The position numbers and the translations under genes were made by a program. The notes below the pieces were generated by a model. The model was not told the origin of the DNA. It worked only from the letters and a program-made list of their open reading frames with translations, and made no database searches. A DNA stretch of 27,628 nucleotides, from NCBI GenBank assembly GCA_023091735.1, contig JALKBU010000695.1:1-27628 (forward strand). Reading direction: 5' to 3'. Positions 1-8,701 of the stretch are shown here, in pieces (positions within the stretch are counted from its first letter, which is position 1; each line of letters opens with the position of its first letter). This DNA is from Trichomonas tenax (taxonomy: Eukaryota > Parabasalia > Trichomonadida > Trichomonadidae).

Positions 1-2
1 AA

Positions 3-2339
3 ATTAATGATAAAATAATTGATGGAGTTGCTGGCGAACCTGAACACGTAAATTTAATGAGTTTGGAATATTATGAAGAACATAAAGAAGAATTGAAAGG
101 AGATAAAGGCGAAAGAGGAGAGAAAGGCGATAAGGGAGAGAAAGGAGATACAGGTCCACAGGGCACTCCAGGTCGTGATGGATTAGATGGTAAGGATGGT
201 GAAGATGGGGCTTCCGCAAGAGGATGGATCTGGAATTTAATAAATACTGGTCTAACTGCTGCATCATTCACTGCATTACAGTTACAAGTAACAAAACTAT
301 CAGCATTCATGGCTAAGGCAGAAGGATTGGATACGTTAAGGGCTGTGTTAAATACTATATCGACTGGTAATGATGTTTTCAGTAGCTTATCAACATGGGT
401 TCAGAGAATTGATGATTTCACACATACAATGACTGGAATCGTTAACGGTTTAGAAGATAGTATAGGAGTAACCAATAATGCATTGAATCAATTCACGACT
501 TTCGTTAATGAAATTAACAGAACAACACAGAATGCAATTTCAAGTGTTGAATCATTAACTGGTCAGGTAATGGATAGTCATTTAAGTCTATTTCAACGAG
601 TTCAGTGGTTTTTACAGAATTTATCACATGTTGGTACTAATGTCGTACCTCGTAGTGTAAGATTAAGAGATGGTAATGAAACACATGAAGAAATACATGA
701 ACTAACAATTGCTAAAAAATTTAATAAATTATATCCTCGTTACGGTGTGTTATTAAATTATATAAATCAAGTCATAAAAGATAATAATATAACGTTTGAA
801 GGTACTGAAAGAAATAATGATTTAACTATTACATTCACAGTTGCTGAGTTGTTACGTCAGATATGTTTAATTAATGATAATTTAACATCTTTCACAAAAT
901 ACCCTGATGATCACGACACTGAATTTTTAGAAGAAACACAAGAACAGACAAATATAAAAGTTGGTAAAATATATACTCAGGAAATAAATATTAATGATAA
1001 AGATTTAATGTCAGAATTAAATAATAAGGCAAATGTCAACCATGAACATCAAAATATTGAACGTTTAACGGTTCATGAAATTAAGGGATTTATGAAAGAA
1101 GGAAGAGAAGGTAAAATAATTAAAAATGAAGACGGATCAGAAACTATTATACCACCAGAACCTCCTACATATGTCATTCCTGAATTCACGGATGGATTAC
1201 AGACAAATGGTATATTAATTAAAAACAATGATGGGATAATTGATGTTCAACAGTCATTAAGTAATAAAGCAGATAAAGTAATAACTGACACTTTAACTTC
1301 AAATTTAGAGAATGTCATGAATGCACTGAATGATAAAGCAGATAAAGAACAACTAGATCACAACACTCATGAATTATCGTCAAGAATTGAACAAGGAATC
1401 ATTGACGTTATGAATAAATTAAATGATAAAGCATCGACGTTAGATTTGACAGAAGCATTAAATAAAATTGATACTAAAGCAGATAAAACAGAAGTTAAAA
1501 ATGATATGCAAACAATTAATAACACATTACAAACTAAAGCTGACAAAACAGAAATTCAAAAAGTTAATGATGATTTGACTTATAACATTCATGAATTATC
1601 GTCAAGAATTGAACAAGGAATCATTGACGTAAGTAATAAATTAAACAATAAAGCAGATAAAGAACATACACACGAAATAACAGATATTAATGGGTTAAAC
1701 GAAAAATTAAAGGAAATCGACACAGCAATAAACGCAAATGAAATTAAAGTTGATGATGTAATAATTAAGCAGGCATTAGGAACAGATGCGCCTTCAACTA
1801 ATCCTGAAACTAGTGTTTGGAATTTATTAAAAACATTCAATAGGGAAATAATGAATTTAAAGAAGGATGTATTAAATTCTAAATATGATTTATTAATGAC
1901 AATTTATCCTGTTGGTTCAATTTACACATCAATGAATAACATAAATCCTGCTCAAATATTTGGTTTTGGTGAATGGAAGCCAATAGTCGATCGTTTCTTA
2001 TACTGCGCTAATTCATCAAGAGAAACAGGAGGAAGTAAAAAGATTTCAGTAAATAACTTACCTTCACACAATCATTACTTTTCGGGTACAACATCATTGG
2101 CAGGAACTCATACTCATTTAATAAGTAATAGAGGTTATTACGGATGTGGTAACGGAGGAAAAGAAACAATTTCACGATATGATATTACATCAGATTCCAG
2201 AGAATACAACACGGGTTTAATCATTGATCATGCAGGAAGTCACATTCATTCAGTTTACGGAAACACTGCCGACACTGGTTCAGGTACTGATTACATGCCG
2301 CCATACATTACTGTTTACACATGGTATAGGGTTTTTTAA
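3..2339 (+). CDS. Virus-like fibre protein: collagen triplets plus tail-collar tip (5' partial)
   Basis: The frame is open from the first bases of the window, so the gene starts upstream; the ATG at 57 is the first visible Met, not necessarily the start. Gly-X-Y triplets rich in Lys, Glu and Asp occupy about nt 99-210 and should form a short collagen triple helix. A hydrophobic stretch (nt 220-320) and a long helical middle follow, with repeated NKADK/TKADK-type units (nt 1260-1680) as in phage tail fibres. The tip (nt about 1897-2339) resembles phage tail-collar or short-tail-fibre domains: YPVGSIY, FGFGEW, and three H-x-H pairs (HNH, HTH, HIH) like those that bind metal in trimeric phage fibre tips. 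The protein is probably a trimeric attachment fibre of the element's virion. The stop is followed by A, giving TAAA. Fibre class is clear; role is inferred. Confidence 0.8.
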   Translation: MNDKIIDGVAGEPEHVNLMSLEYYEEHKEELKGDKGERGEKGDKGEKGDTGPQGTPGRDGLDGKDGEDGASARGWIWNLINTGLTAASFTALQLQVTKLSAFMAKAEGLDTLRAVLNTISTGNDVFSSLSTWVQRIDDFTHTMTGIVNGLEDSIGVTNNALNQFTTFVNEINRTTQNAISSVESLTGQVMDSHLSLFQRVQWFLQNLSHVGTNVVPRSVRLRDGNETHEEIHELTIAKKFNKLYPRYGVLLNYINQVIKDNNITFEGTERNNDLTITFTVAELLRQICLINDNLTSFTKYPDDHDTEFLEETQEQTNIKVGKIYTQEININDKDLMSELNNKANVNHEHQNIERLTVHEIKGFMKEGREGKIIKNEDGSETIIPPEPPTYVIPEFTDGLQTNGILIKNNDGIIDVQQSLSNKADKVITDTLTSNLENVMNALNDKADKEQLDHNTHELSSRIEQGIIDVMNKLNDKASTLDLTEALNKIDTKADKTEVKNDMQTINNTLQTKADKTEIQKVNDDLTYNIHELSSRIEQGIIDVSNKLNNKADKEHTHEITDINGLNEKLKEIDTAINANEIKVDDVIIKQALGTDAPSTNPETSVWNLLKTFNREIMNLKKDVLNSKYDLLMTIYPVGSIYTSMNNINPAQIFGFGEWKPIVDRFLYCANSSRETGGSKKISVNNLPSHNHYFSGTTSLAGTHTHLISNRGYYGCGNGGKETISRYDITSDSREYNTGLIIDHAGSHIHSVYGNTADTGSGTDYMPPYITVYTWYRVF
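1367..1630 (+). repeat. Internal duplication in the fibre gene (two identical 42 bp units)
   Basis: Positions 1367-1408 and 1589-1630 are identical over 42 bases and encode the same HELSSRIEQGIID segment. Each copy is followed by an N-K-L-N-x-K-A unit. Identity at the DNA level, including third codon positions, points to a recent duplication or gene conversion within the fibre shaft. Confidence 0.85.
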
Positions 2340-2344
2340 ATCCA

Positions 2345-2576
2345 AATAAATTTCTCTCATAACCACTAAAATTATTTTTCAAAATTTCTTACCTCCCAAA
2401 TCCTTTCGCTTTCTTTTTTTAGTTAGTTAGTTTGTCATAAATTATTTTTTTAAATTTCTAAATAAATTTCTCTCATTTTCACTAAAATTATTTTTCAAAA
2501 TTTCCTTACCCCATTTCCTTTCGCTTTCTTTTTTTAGTTAGTTAGTTAGTCATAAATTATTTTCAAAACTGAATAC
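2345..2576. repeat. 116 bp tandem duplication just inside the terminal repeat
   Basis: Two near-identical units begin at 2345 and 2461. Both start AATAAATTTCTCTCAT and contain the box TTTCGCTTTC followed by TTAGTTAGTTAG. The second unit forms the inner part of the terminal inverted repeat. The same box recurs, inverted, at 26523-26552 and 27151-27181 in the other element, so it is a repeated sub-terminal feature of the family, perhaps a protein-binding site. Confidence 0.8.
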
Positions 2577-2804
2577 ATTTTATAAAGTCAGGAATTCCAA
2601 AATAAAATTAACGTTAATTTTGTAAGTAATTCAAAAATTTATTTTCTATATGGGGGGACCTAACTTGTAAAAACTAACTCTGTCGTAAATATTAGTATTA
2701 ATAAATTACTCGTTTTGTAATTTGTGATTTCAGTAATTACTTAAAAAGATGTTCGCAGAACTCAAGGCGAAGACTTGAGGAATGCGAACATCATATTACT
2801 AACT
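2461..2804 (+). repeat. Terminal inverted repeat, left copy
   Basis: Read outward, this stretch matches the reverse complement of 26315-26608 almost throughout. Shared landmarks are TTTCGCTTTC, AAAGTCAGGAATTCCAAAAT, TTAACGTTAAT, a run of G before GACC, CTAACTTGTAAAA and the end hairpin. This copy carries about 48 bp (roughly 2693-2740) absent from the other. The outermost shared bases are TAACT(C), which sets the proposed end at 2804. Confidence 0.85.
2747..2792. repeat. Terminal hairpin, left element
   Basis: The arms AGATGTTCGCAGAACTCAAG (2747-2766) and 2774-2792 pair around the 7-base loop GCGAAGA. Ten outer and six inner base pairs are kept, separated by three mismatches where GAA stands in place of TTC. 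The other element has the perfect version, so this copy appears to be decaying. Confidence 0.85.
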
Positions 2805-3591
2805 CAATCAATCTTTGATAAATCCGCTTAATTTCTTTTATTGTTATCTGTATTATATTTCCTATTACATGCTATAGGAATTTTTTTGTTCAAACTTTAC
2901 AAAAGTATTCAATTTCAACATTACTCGCTCTATCATTATGATTTGTGATATCAATGCTATATTCCAATTTTCAGCCGAGAAAAAATTGAGTATATCCTCG
3001 AAAAACCTGATTATCCTTGAAAACCGACCGACGGTATTTTAATATCAAATTTATGTATGAGACAATGTGGATATTCATGATCCACTAACATGCTGCTCAA
3101 TATCTGTATTTAGCAAAACATGATTCAGGTGATGTTACGACTTATTAATTTGTTTTTGGATCAATTTCTTGTTTTAATAAAGATCATATTAGATTTATAA
3201 TCAATTGTGCTATGCAAATTATGTTTTCTGTTTCCGAGGCTCAGTTCAATGGTTTATTTTTTTGAATAAAATATTTTCAAGAATAACAATGTAAACATGC
3301 TGATAGCCTCAACCTTGATGCATACATGGGAATGTGCTAAATAAAACAACTATGTCCAAAATACAAAAATATCTTGGTGATCACATTGAATTTGTAAGAT
3401 TTTTAGCAGACAGCCAATCCACAACATTTTAAATGGAAATAATATTGTATTGAATTTTAAAAACACATCAAATTTGGTCAAATTCAAAATCACATATAAA
3501 GATACAAAATCAAAGCAAAAATTTTAGACAGATTACGGCTTACTATTGATGTACATACTTTTTCCTTCGTTTATTTGAAGTGTTGTTACAC
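2805..3591. other. Intergenic, no gene seen
   Basis: AT-rich DNA between the element end and the HECT gene promoter. All frames are broken, and no tRNA-like or rRNA-like segment was recognised. A small hairpin, CCTAT...ATAGG, lies near 2861-2878. Nothing else stands out. Confidence 0.6.
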
Positions 3592-3606
3592 AAAAGTGAC
3601 ATTTTT
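3592..3606 (+). promoter_or_regulatory. AAAAGTGACATTTTT promoter-like motif of the HECT gene
   Basis: The 15-mer AAAAGTGACATTTTT ends 21 bases before the ATG at 3628. Its exact reverse complement lies just before the ankyrin gene ATG, and the core AAAAGTGAC recurs in the sirtuin/macrodomain spacer. Position and recurrence suggest a promoter element. CTTTGGAAAAGT follows at once and is repeated at the promoter-like site near 24676. Confidence 0.5.
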
Positions 3607-3627
3607 CTTTGGAAAAGTTCCGAAAAA

Positions 3628-6600
3628 ATGTCTGAAGAAGTGAAAAATTTGACAAAAATAGCTTCAAACGGGAAAATTCAGGACATTTCAAAGTTTGCTG
3701 AAGTGCTTTCAACAGGCAAATGGCGGAATTTTACAATTATTGATAAGAAAGTTTATTCAGAAAGTTTGTATAAGTATTTGTCCAATGTTTTCATTACAAA
3801 TCGTGATCAAGCTATTAGTTTTCTGTTTAAATCAGTTTTTTTGATCAATTTCAATCAATTGTTTATTAATTACGATGAGAACTTTACGAATACAATTTTG
3901 GATATAGCAAACCTAATTAAAAACAAATATAAATCTTTATTCGTTGAAAAATTCGATTTTTTGGCAATAACCTCAAATTTCTCACTAATTCAAGACATTG
4001 AACATAAAAAGATCGTTATAGAGCTTGCTTCATTGGTTGCCGAGAAATTGTCTAAAAATTTGCGTGAGGTTGATCTAAATAAAGGTAAAATTTTCGAGTT
4101 TGTGAATAGAGTTTCAGAATTCATTAAAGAAAACTACAGCAAGTCTATATCAGGCAAAGATTTGATAAATATGTATAAAATCTTTGATAATCTGTTAATT
4201 ACAGAAAAAATTGCCCAAGAATTGATAACTATCAAGTATATTCCAGAAATAATACCAAAAAATGATAACGATAGGGACAACATTCTTGCTATTAAGACTC
4301 AACTCGATTATTTTGTTAATTTATTACCAATCTATGGTTTTCCAAGCAAAGATTACAAAAAATTTGTTTCAAACAAAGAAAAGTTTGTATTGCCAAACAT
4401 AAAAACGTTCCTGAATGCTTTAAGACCAATTATATTGAATTATTTTATTACTTCTTTCAAGCATCATCAGCGTTATATTTTATATTTGGTCGCATACACA
4501 CACAAATATACACCCATTAAGTGGAAGCCTGCTTATACACTCAATATAAATCAACTTATGGATTCTAGAGACAAAACGACCTTTGCGCCATTCGTTTTAC
4601 TCCTAATACTTAACGTGGAGATGGATATCGTTATCACCGATACAAAATTTGTCAAAGCATATTTATCCAAAGTATCCCTGAAATCTCATAAGGATTGGTA
4701 TAAAACAACTGTAGATTTTTTATGCCGTTCACAATCTAGTCCATGTTTTGATAACTTTGATAAGTTATGCACTAATTTTCCAAAAGATTTTAAATTTGAT
4801 ATGATGAAACCTATGATTGAGATTTTAAACAGCACGAAAAACATAAATATATCGGAAGAAAATGCAGCGGTTATGATCTCATGCCTCAGATGGCTTTTAA
4901 ATAATTTTGTTAAATTATCAAATTTGGAATCAATGACGTCCAGGAGAGCAAAATTTTTCATGGACGGAAGTCACGAATTGATGACCACAGCTCGTACCTT
5001 ATTATTAGCTTCTGATTGGGAATCAGAATCCCAGTTTAGTTTATATCAGAATCTTGGATGCTTAATTTACCTTTATTTGACTGAATCTCAGAATATAAGC
5101 GTCCATGGATTACGAGAGAAATATGAGGATTTGCATCTGAGCGAATTCGCACAATTCCCAACACTTGAATACCAAACAATGTTATGGAAGATCTTCAACT
5201 ATTTCCATACTGACAGTGAAATGTATGATTACAAAATTAACGTTTTCGATCAAAATAATTATACTCGAACATTTTCAATATACGATAATTTCTTTTCCTC
5301 TTTTCTATCACTTATTGATGATCCATCAAGTATCAATGATATCAATTTCGTTGTTGCGATTGAAAAAGGATCAATTGAACGCACACAGCCGACAGTTTCA
5401 ACAGATATTTTCGATACAGCTCTTTCAAACAAAATCATTGCTCTCATTAAAGCATTCTACGAAGTAACAGGTATTCGTATCATAAACAATGAATTTGATT
5501 CACGCTGCTACAAATCCTTTAATAACTTAATCTTCACATCCGGATTCCGTTCTCCTGAATCATGCGTAGTTTATTTATATCCATTTTTATTTTCTTTAAG
5601 AACACGTGTTGCTTTATTACGCACAGCTTTTATGGATTTCGAAACAGCCCTCAATTTCGTCATAAAGGAATATAGACCAGGAGTTAAACCTTACAGAACA
5701 CAGAACAGAGTCAAGATACAACCAAGGAAAGAAAACATTTACGAAGATGGATTAATTATTTTGAGAAGTTTTGGTCCTGGAACTGTTATTTGGGATATTC
5801 AATTTAGAGGCGAAGAAGGAATTGGACAGGGCCCAACAAGTGAGTTTATGCAACTTCTTGCTAACGAATTCGCTAACGATAGTGAAATGTGGTCAGAAAC
5901 AAGCAGCGGTCTCTTCCCAAGAAGATTCACAAAGAAGAACTTCTATGAGTTTGGTATTTTAGTTGCTCGTTCTATTTTAACAAACAGTCCAATTGAGATT
6001 CCATTAAGCAGAGGCTTCTTCACACTGATTAAAGGAGAACAAGTTTATCTCAAAGACATTGATCCAGAGTTTGCAAATTCGATCAAAAATGCAGTTGGAA
6101 GTGAAAATCCAACAACATCTCAACTGGTGAATTCACAACTTATTGGATTGAGCTTTGAGAGTATTGACGGCGAAGATCAAGAAATTACTGCTAATAATGT
6201 CTCTGTATTCTACGAACAAGCAATGAACCTCCACATCAGTGCTCAGGATGCGAAGAATGAATTTATTCGTGGCTTCAATATGGTCATTCACACGAGTTGC
6301 TTTGATTTATTCAGCGCTGATGAACTCGCAATGCTTGTTTGCGGCGACGATACTGCTTTCACTGTTGAAGATTTCGTGAAGTATGTTGAACTCGGAAGAG
6401 ATGCAACAGAAGATATGAGAAGAATGCTTGCAGAAGTTGTCTGCAAATTTGATCCGACATTGCGTCAAAAGTTTATTGAATTCGTCACTGGTTCTCCACG
6501 TCTTCCAGTTGGCGGTCTTGCAAACCTTGATCCTAAGATTGAGATCCAACTTAAGACTGAAAACGAAAAATCTCTTCCTTCAGTTATGACATGCACTCGT

Positions 6601-6696
6601 TATTTGAAGATTCCTAAGTATTCAACAAAAGAAATTATGAGAGACCGCTTCATATTGGCCATTGAAAATTGCGGCAAATACTTTGCTTTATCATAA
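3628..6696 (+). CDS. HECT-domain E3 ubiquitin-protein ligase
   Basis: Predicted 1022-residue E3 ligase, which takes ubiquitin from an E2 onto its own cysteine and then onto a substrate. The C-terminal third (about residues 690-1022) is a HECT domain: GEEGIGQGPTSEF, the N-lobe segment RRFTKKNFYEFGILVARSIL, GFNMVI, FVTGSPRLPVGGL, and the catalytic loop LPSVMTCTRYLKIPKY with the active cysteine at about residue 989, some 33 residues from the end as usual. The SPRLPVGGL style resembles TRIP12/UPL3-type HECTs. The N-terminal 690 residues are helical and Leu/Ile/Phe-rich, with no domain I recognise, possibly a HEAT/armadillo-like scaffold. The frame continues upstream only to a GTG and runs through the promoter motif, so the ATG at 3628 is preferred. 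No lesion is seen. The substrate is unknown. Confidence 0.93.
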   Translation: MSEEVKNLTKIASNGKIQDISKFAEVLSTGKWRNFTIIDKKVYSESLYKYLSNVFITNRDQAISFLFKSVFLINFNQLFINYDENFTNTILDIANLIKNKYKSLFVEKFDFLAITSNFSLIQDIEHKKIVIELASLVAEKLSKNLREVDLNKGKIFEFVNRVSEFIKENYSKSISGKDLINMYKIFDNLLITEKIAQELITIKYIPEIIPKNDNDRDNILAIKTQLDYFVNLLPIYGFPSKDYKKFVSNKEKFVLPNIKTFLNALRPIILNYFITSFKHHQRYILYLVAYTHKYTPIKWKPAYTLNINQLMDSRDKTTFAPFVLLLILNVEMDIVITDTKFVKAYLSKVSLKSHKDWYKTTVDFLCRSQSSPCFDNFDKLCTNFPKDFKFDMMKPMIEILNSTKNINISEENAAVMISCLRWLLNNFVKLSNLESMTSRRAKFFMDGSHELMTTARTLLLASDWESESQFSLYQNLGCLIYLYLTESQNISVHGLREKYEDLHLSEFAQFPTLEYQTMLWKIFNYFHTDSEMYDYKINVFDQNNYTRTFSIYDNFFSSFLSLIDDPSSINDINFVVAIEKGSIERTQPTVSTDIFDTALSNKIIALIKAFYEVTGIRIINNEFDSRCYKSFNNLIFTSGFRSPESCVVYLYPFLFSLRTRVALLRTAFMDFETALNFVIKEYRPGVKPYRTQNRVKIQPRKENIYEDGLIILRSFGPGTVIWDIQFRGEEGIGQGPTSEFMQLLANEFANDSEMWSETSSGLFPRRFTKKNFYEFGILVARSILTNSPIEIPLSRGFFTLIKGEQVYLKDIDPEFANSIKNAVGSENPTTSQLVNSQLIGLSFESIDGEDQEITANNVSVFYEQAMNLHISAQDAKNEFIRGFNMVIHTSCFDLFSADELAMLVCGDDTAFTVEDFVKYVELGRDATEDMRRMLAEVVCKFDPTLRQKFIEFVTGSPRLPVGGLANLDPKIEIQLKTENEKSLPSVMTCTRYLKIPKYSTKEIMRDRFILAIENCGKYFALS

Positions 6697-7236
6697 TTAT
6701 ATTAAAATCTATATTTATAACTAATATTGATCTCCGTCTATTAGGACCAAGTCTTAAAACAAAATGAAATGATATTTCACTGATATTGCGATTGAAAATA
6801 GAAAACATGTTTGTTATCAAATTAATTGAAATTTTTGATGCTATATATTCAAATCCTTTGAATGAACAAGGACATAGCAGTCAATGATCTCCATTGCTGC
6901 ACTTTCGCAATAAAACATACTTCCTAGACCTTCATTATCAACAATATAGCAGTGAATAATTATCATATTTTCTCTCTGGAATGTTGTTGCTTGAGAATTG
7001 TTGATTTTGTTTTAATTCGAAAAATCACCAATACTATTCCAGTACAGACATGTTGTCTGTTGTGAATTTGTTTTCATTTATCAATTATACAAGTCGTTAA
7101 AATCACTTACCGAAAAAAACATCGTGAAAAGAAAAGTCTAAAAGGTTATGAGATTATTTCCGAAGACCTGTAAATCATTTTCTGTTTATTGTTAAAGTGA
7201 AAATTTAAAATTTATGACAAAGTAAAATTATTTTTC
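6697..7236. other. Intergenic, no gene seen
   Basis: AT-rich spacer between the HECT gene and the kinase fragment, with frequent stops in all frames. No structured RNA was recognised. AATTATTTTTC directly before the ATG at 7237 is initiator-like, but weak. Confidence 0.55.
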
Positions 7237-7665
7237 ATGATGGTGCAGAAGGAATTGGAGTTCCTCGAGAGCGAAGGAATTAAGGTGATGAAGGAGAGAG
7301 GACATGGATCCTATGGACAAGCTTATATTATCTATTGGAACGACTATAAATCACTTTATGCATTGAAGAAATTTCCTTTTCCTAAATATTTTATTTGCGA
7401 ATTCACATGTTTGTCATTCATTGATAATCCGTCAGTTATAAGATTGTATAAGAAACTTATCTTCCAGGACCACATTTATTTGCTGATGGAATATTGTCAA
7501 ACAGATTTGTTTACTGAAATGAGATCCAAGAAACTTACTGATAGACAGATAAAGCTTCTCGTTAGAGGAATGGCTTTGGCAATTAAAGCGTGCCATGACC
7601 GAAATGTTGCACATTCTGATATAAAACCAAGCAACTTCCTTATTGATGCTTACGGAAGAGTATGA
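7237..7665 (+). pseudogene. Protein kinase fragment, truncated before the DFG motif
   Basis: The 142-residue ORF is the first half of a Ser/Thr-type protein kinase. It shows a glycine loop G-H-G-S-Y-G (residues 22-27), the ATP-anchoring lysine in YALKK (Lys44), a hinge-like LLMEYC (83-87), and a catalytic loop HSDIKPSN (126-133) with Asp128 and Asn133; HRD has become HSD. The frame stops at residue 142 (AYGRV), just where the magnesium-binding DFG motif should follow. No DFG, APE or C-lobe can be read in any frame over the next several hundred bases, although short open stretches occur. About half of a normal 260-residue kinase domain is missing. It is most likely a dead remnant; an intact short protein would be catalytically inactive. 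Confidence 0.75.
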
Positions 7666-8664
7666 ACCTTTGTATTCAGGACGGACAAAAAATAATGGTA
7701 TCTTCCCATTATAAAATTGATCTGAGTTTGTAACTGCATCTAATGAGCAAACATAGACTTTTGATAATCTCGAAGAATTAAATGTTTCGGTCGATGGAAA
7801 TACCATGTTTATAGGAAAAATTACAGTCTAAATATGATAACATGGATAAAATATATCTATACCACATTTAGTGATATTTATGCCAAATTCAAACTCAACA
7901 TTTCGAAGATTTCGGCAATTTGCAAATGGACATCTTACAATGATTTGAACTGATTTAGGAATGAATATTTCAGTGATAGATGTTCCATAGAATGTGTCTT
8001 GTCCAAGGATGTGTTTAATTCTTCTAAATGAAACAGTTTAAAATTGATCCCTAATATATGATGTAGTTCAATTATGATTTCAAATGCATTAGAATGATAT
8101 GAACTATGCACTTGCGTGAAAAAATTATTGATTCCACAAACATCACATCGATTGAAAATAAAGCATTTTAATTATAGGCAATACATGTAATGATCGGCAA
8201 GCAGAATATTGGCTATTCATTCAATTTTTATGTTGGATAGGATTAATCTATTTTTATATCTCCAATGTGTCATGCTGAATGATCTATCTTTTGGATTTAA
8301 TTGATCCTTGAAGGATCATCTTATAAGATGCGATGATATTGAAATTAACAATAGCATGCAGAAATTGTAATTTATTGGAAAATTATATCGCGAAAAAAAA
8401 GAAGGAAAAAAAAATCATGAATTTTCGAGGCAGTTGAAGCATTATTAATTCATTTAATATAAACTTTGATTAGCGCTGCATCAAATACACTGATATTTTA
8501 TTTCAAATGTCTGCTTCTATTCAATAAAATAAGTCAGTTCATACACGAAAAGATATGGAAAACATTATTAACAATTTATGTCTCAATATTTAGGATAAAT
8601 AATCTAAAAGAGTATCAACTTCTGAGAAGAGTGCACTTACATGTCATAATGTCAAAAATATTTT
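7666..8664. other. Intergenic with decayed kinase tail and small palindromes
   Basis: The first part is probably the eroded 3' half of the kinase gene, but no motif survives. Two overlapping palindromes lie at 8302-8318 (TGATCCTT-G-AAGGATCA) and 8317-8330 (CATCTTATAAGATG). No other gene is seen. Confidence 0.5.
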
Positions 8665-8695
8665 GTCACTTTTCGATAATAAAAATGTCACTTTT
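8665..8695 (+). promoter_or_regulatory. Double GTCACTTTT promoter-like motif of the ankyrin gene
   Basis: GTCACTTTT occurs at 8665-8673 and, within AAAAATGTCACTTTT, at 8681-8695. The latter is the exact reverse complement of the HECT promoter 15-mer. The second copy continues TCACTTTTCATT, which also fits a trichomonad initiator (TCA, pyrimidine, T-rich), and it ends six bases before the ATG at 8702. Confidence 0.55.
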
Positions 8696-8701
8696 CATTC
8701 C

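Larger units (their letters stand above)
1..2804 (+). mobile_element. Right end of a Maverick/Polinton-like element
   Basis: This stretch joins a virus-like fibre gene to a terminal inverted repeat (TIR). The TIR reappears, inverted, at 26315-26608, as expected for two copies of one large DNA transposon family. If the end is placed at the CT at 2803-2804, and the other copy starts with AG at 26315-26316, the termini fit the AG...CT ends usual for Maverick/Polinton elements. Polymerase B, integrase, ATPase and capsid genes, which would prove the class, are not in the window. A related integrated virus-like element is therefore an alternative. The rest of the element lies to the left of the window, so its target duplication cannot be checked. 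Confidence 0.65.

Noticed and set aside
3580..3627. Upstream extension of the HECT gene to a GTG
   Set aside because: GTG starts are not expected in nuclear eukaryotic genes, and the stretch contains the promoter-like motif; the ATG at 3628 is used.
7432..7806. 124-residue minus-strand ORF over the kinase fragment
   Set aside because: It is antisense to recognisable kinase motifs and has no motif of its own.
8663..8701. Upstream extension of the ankyrin gene to a TTG
   Set aside because: It is a non-ATG start and the extension consists of the two GTCACTTTT motifs.
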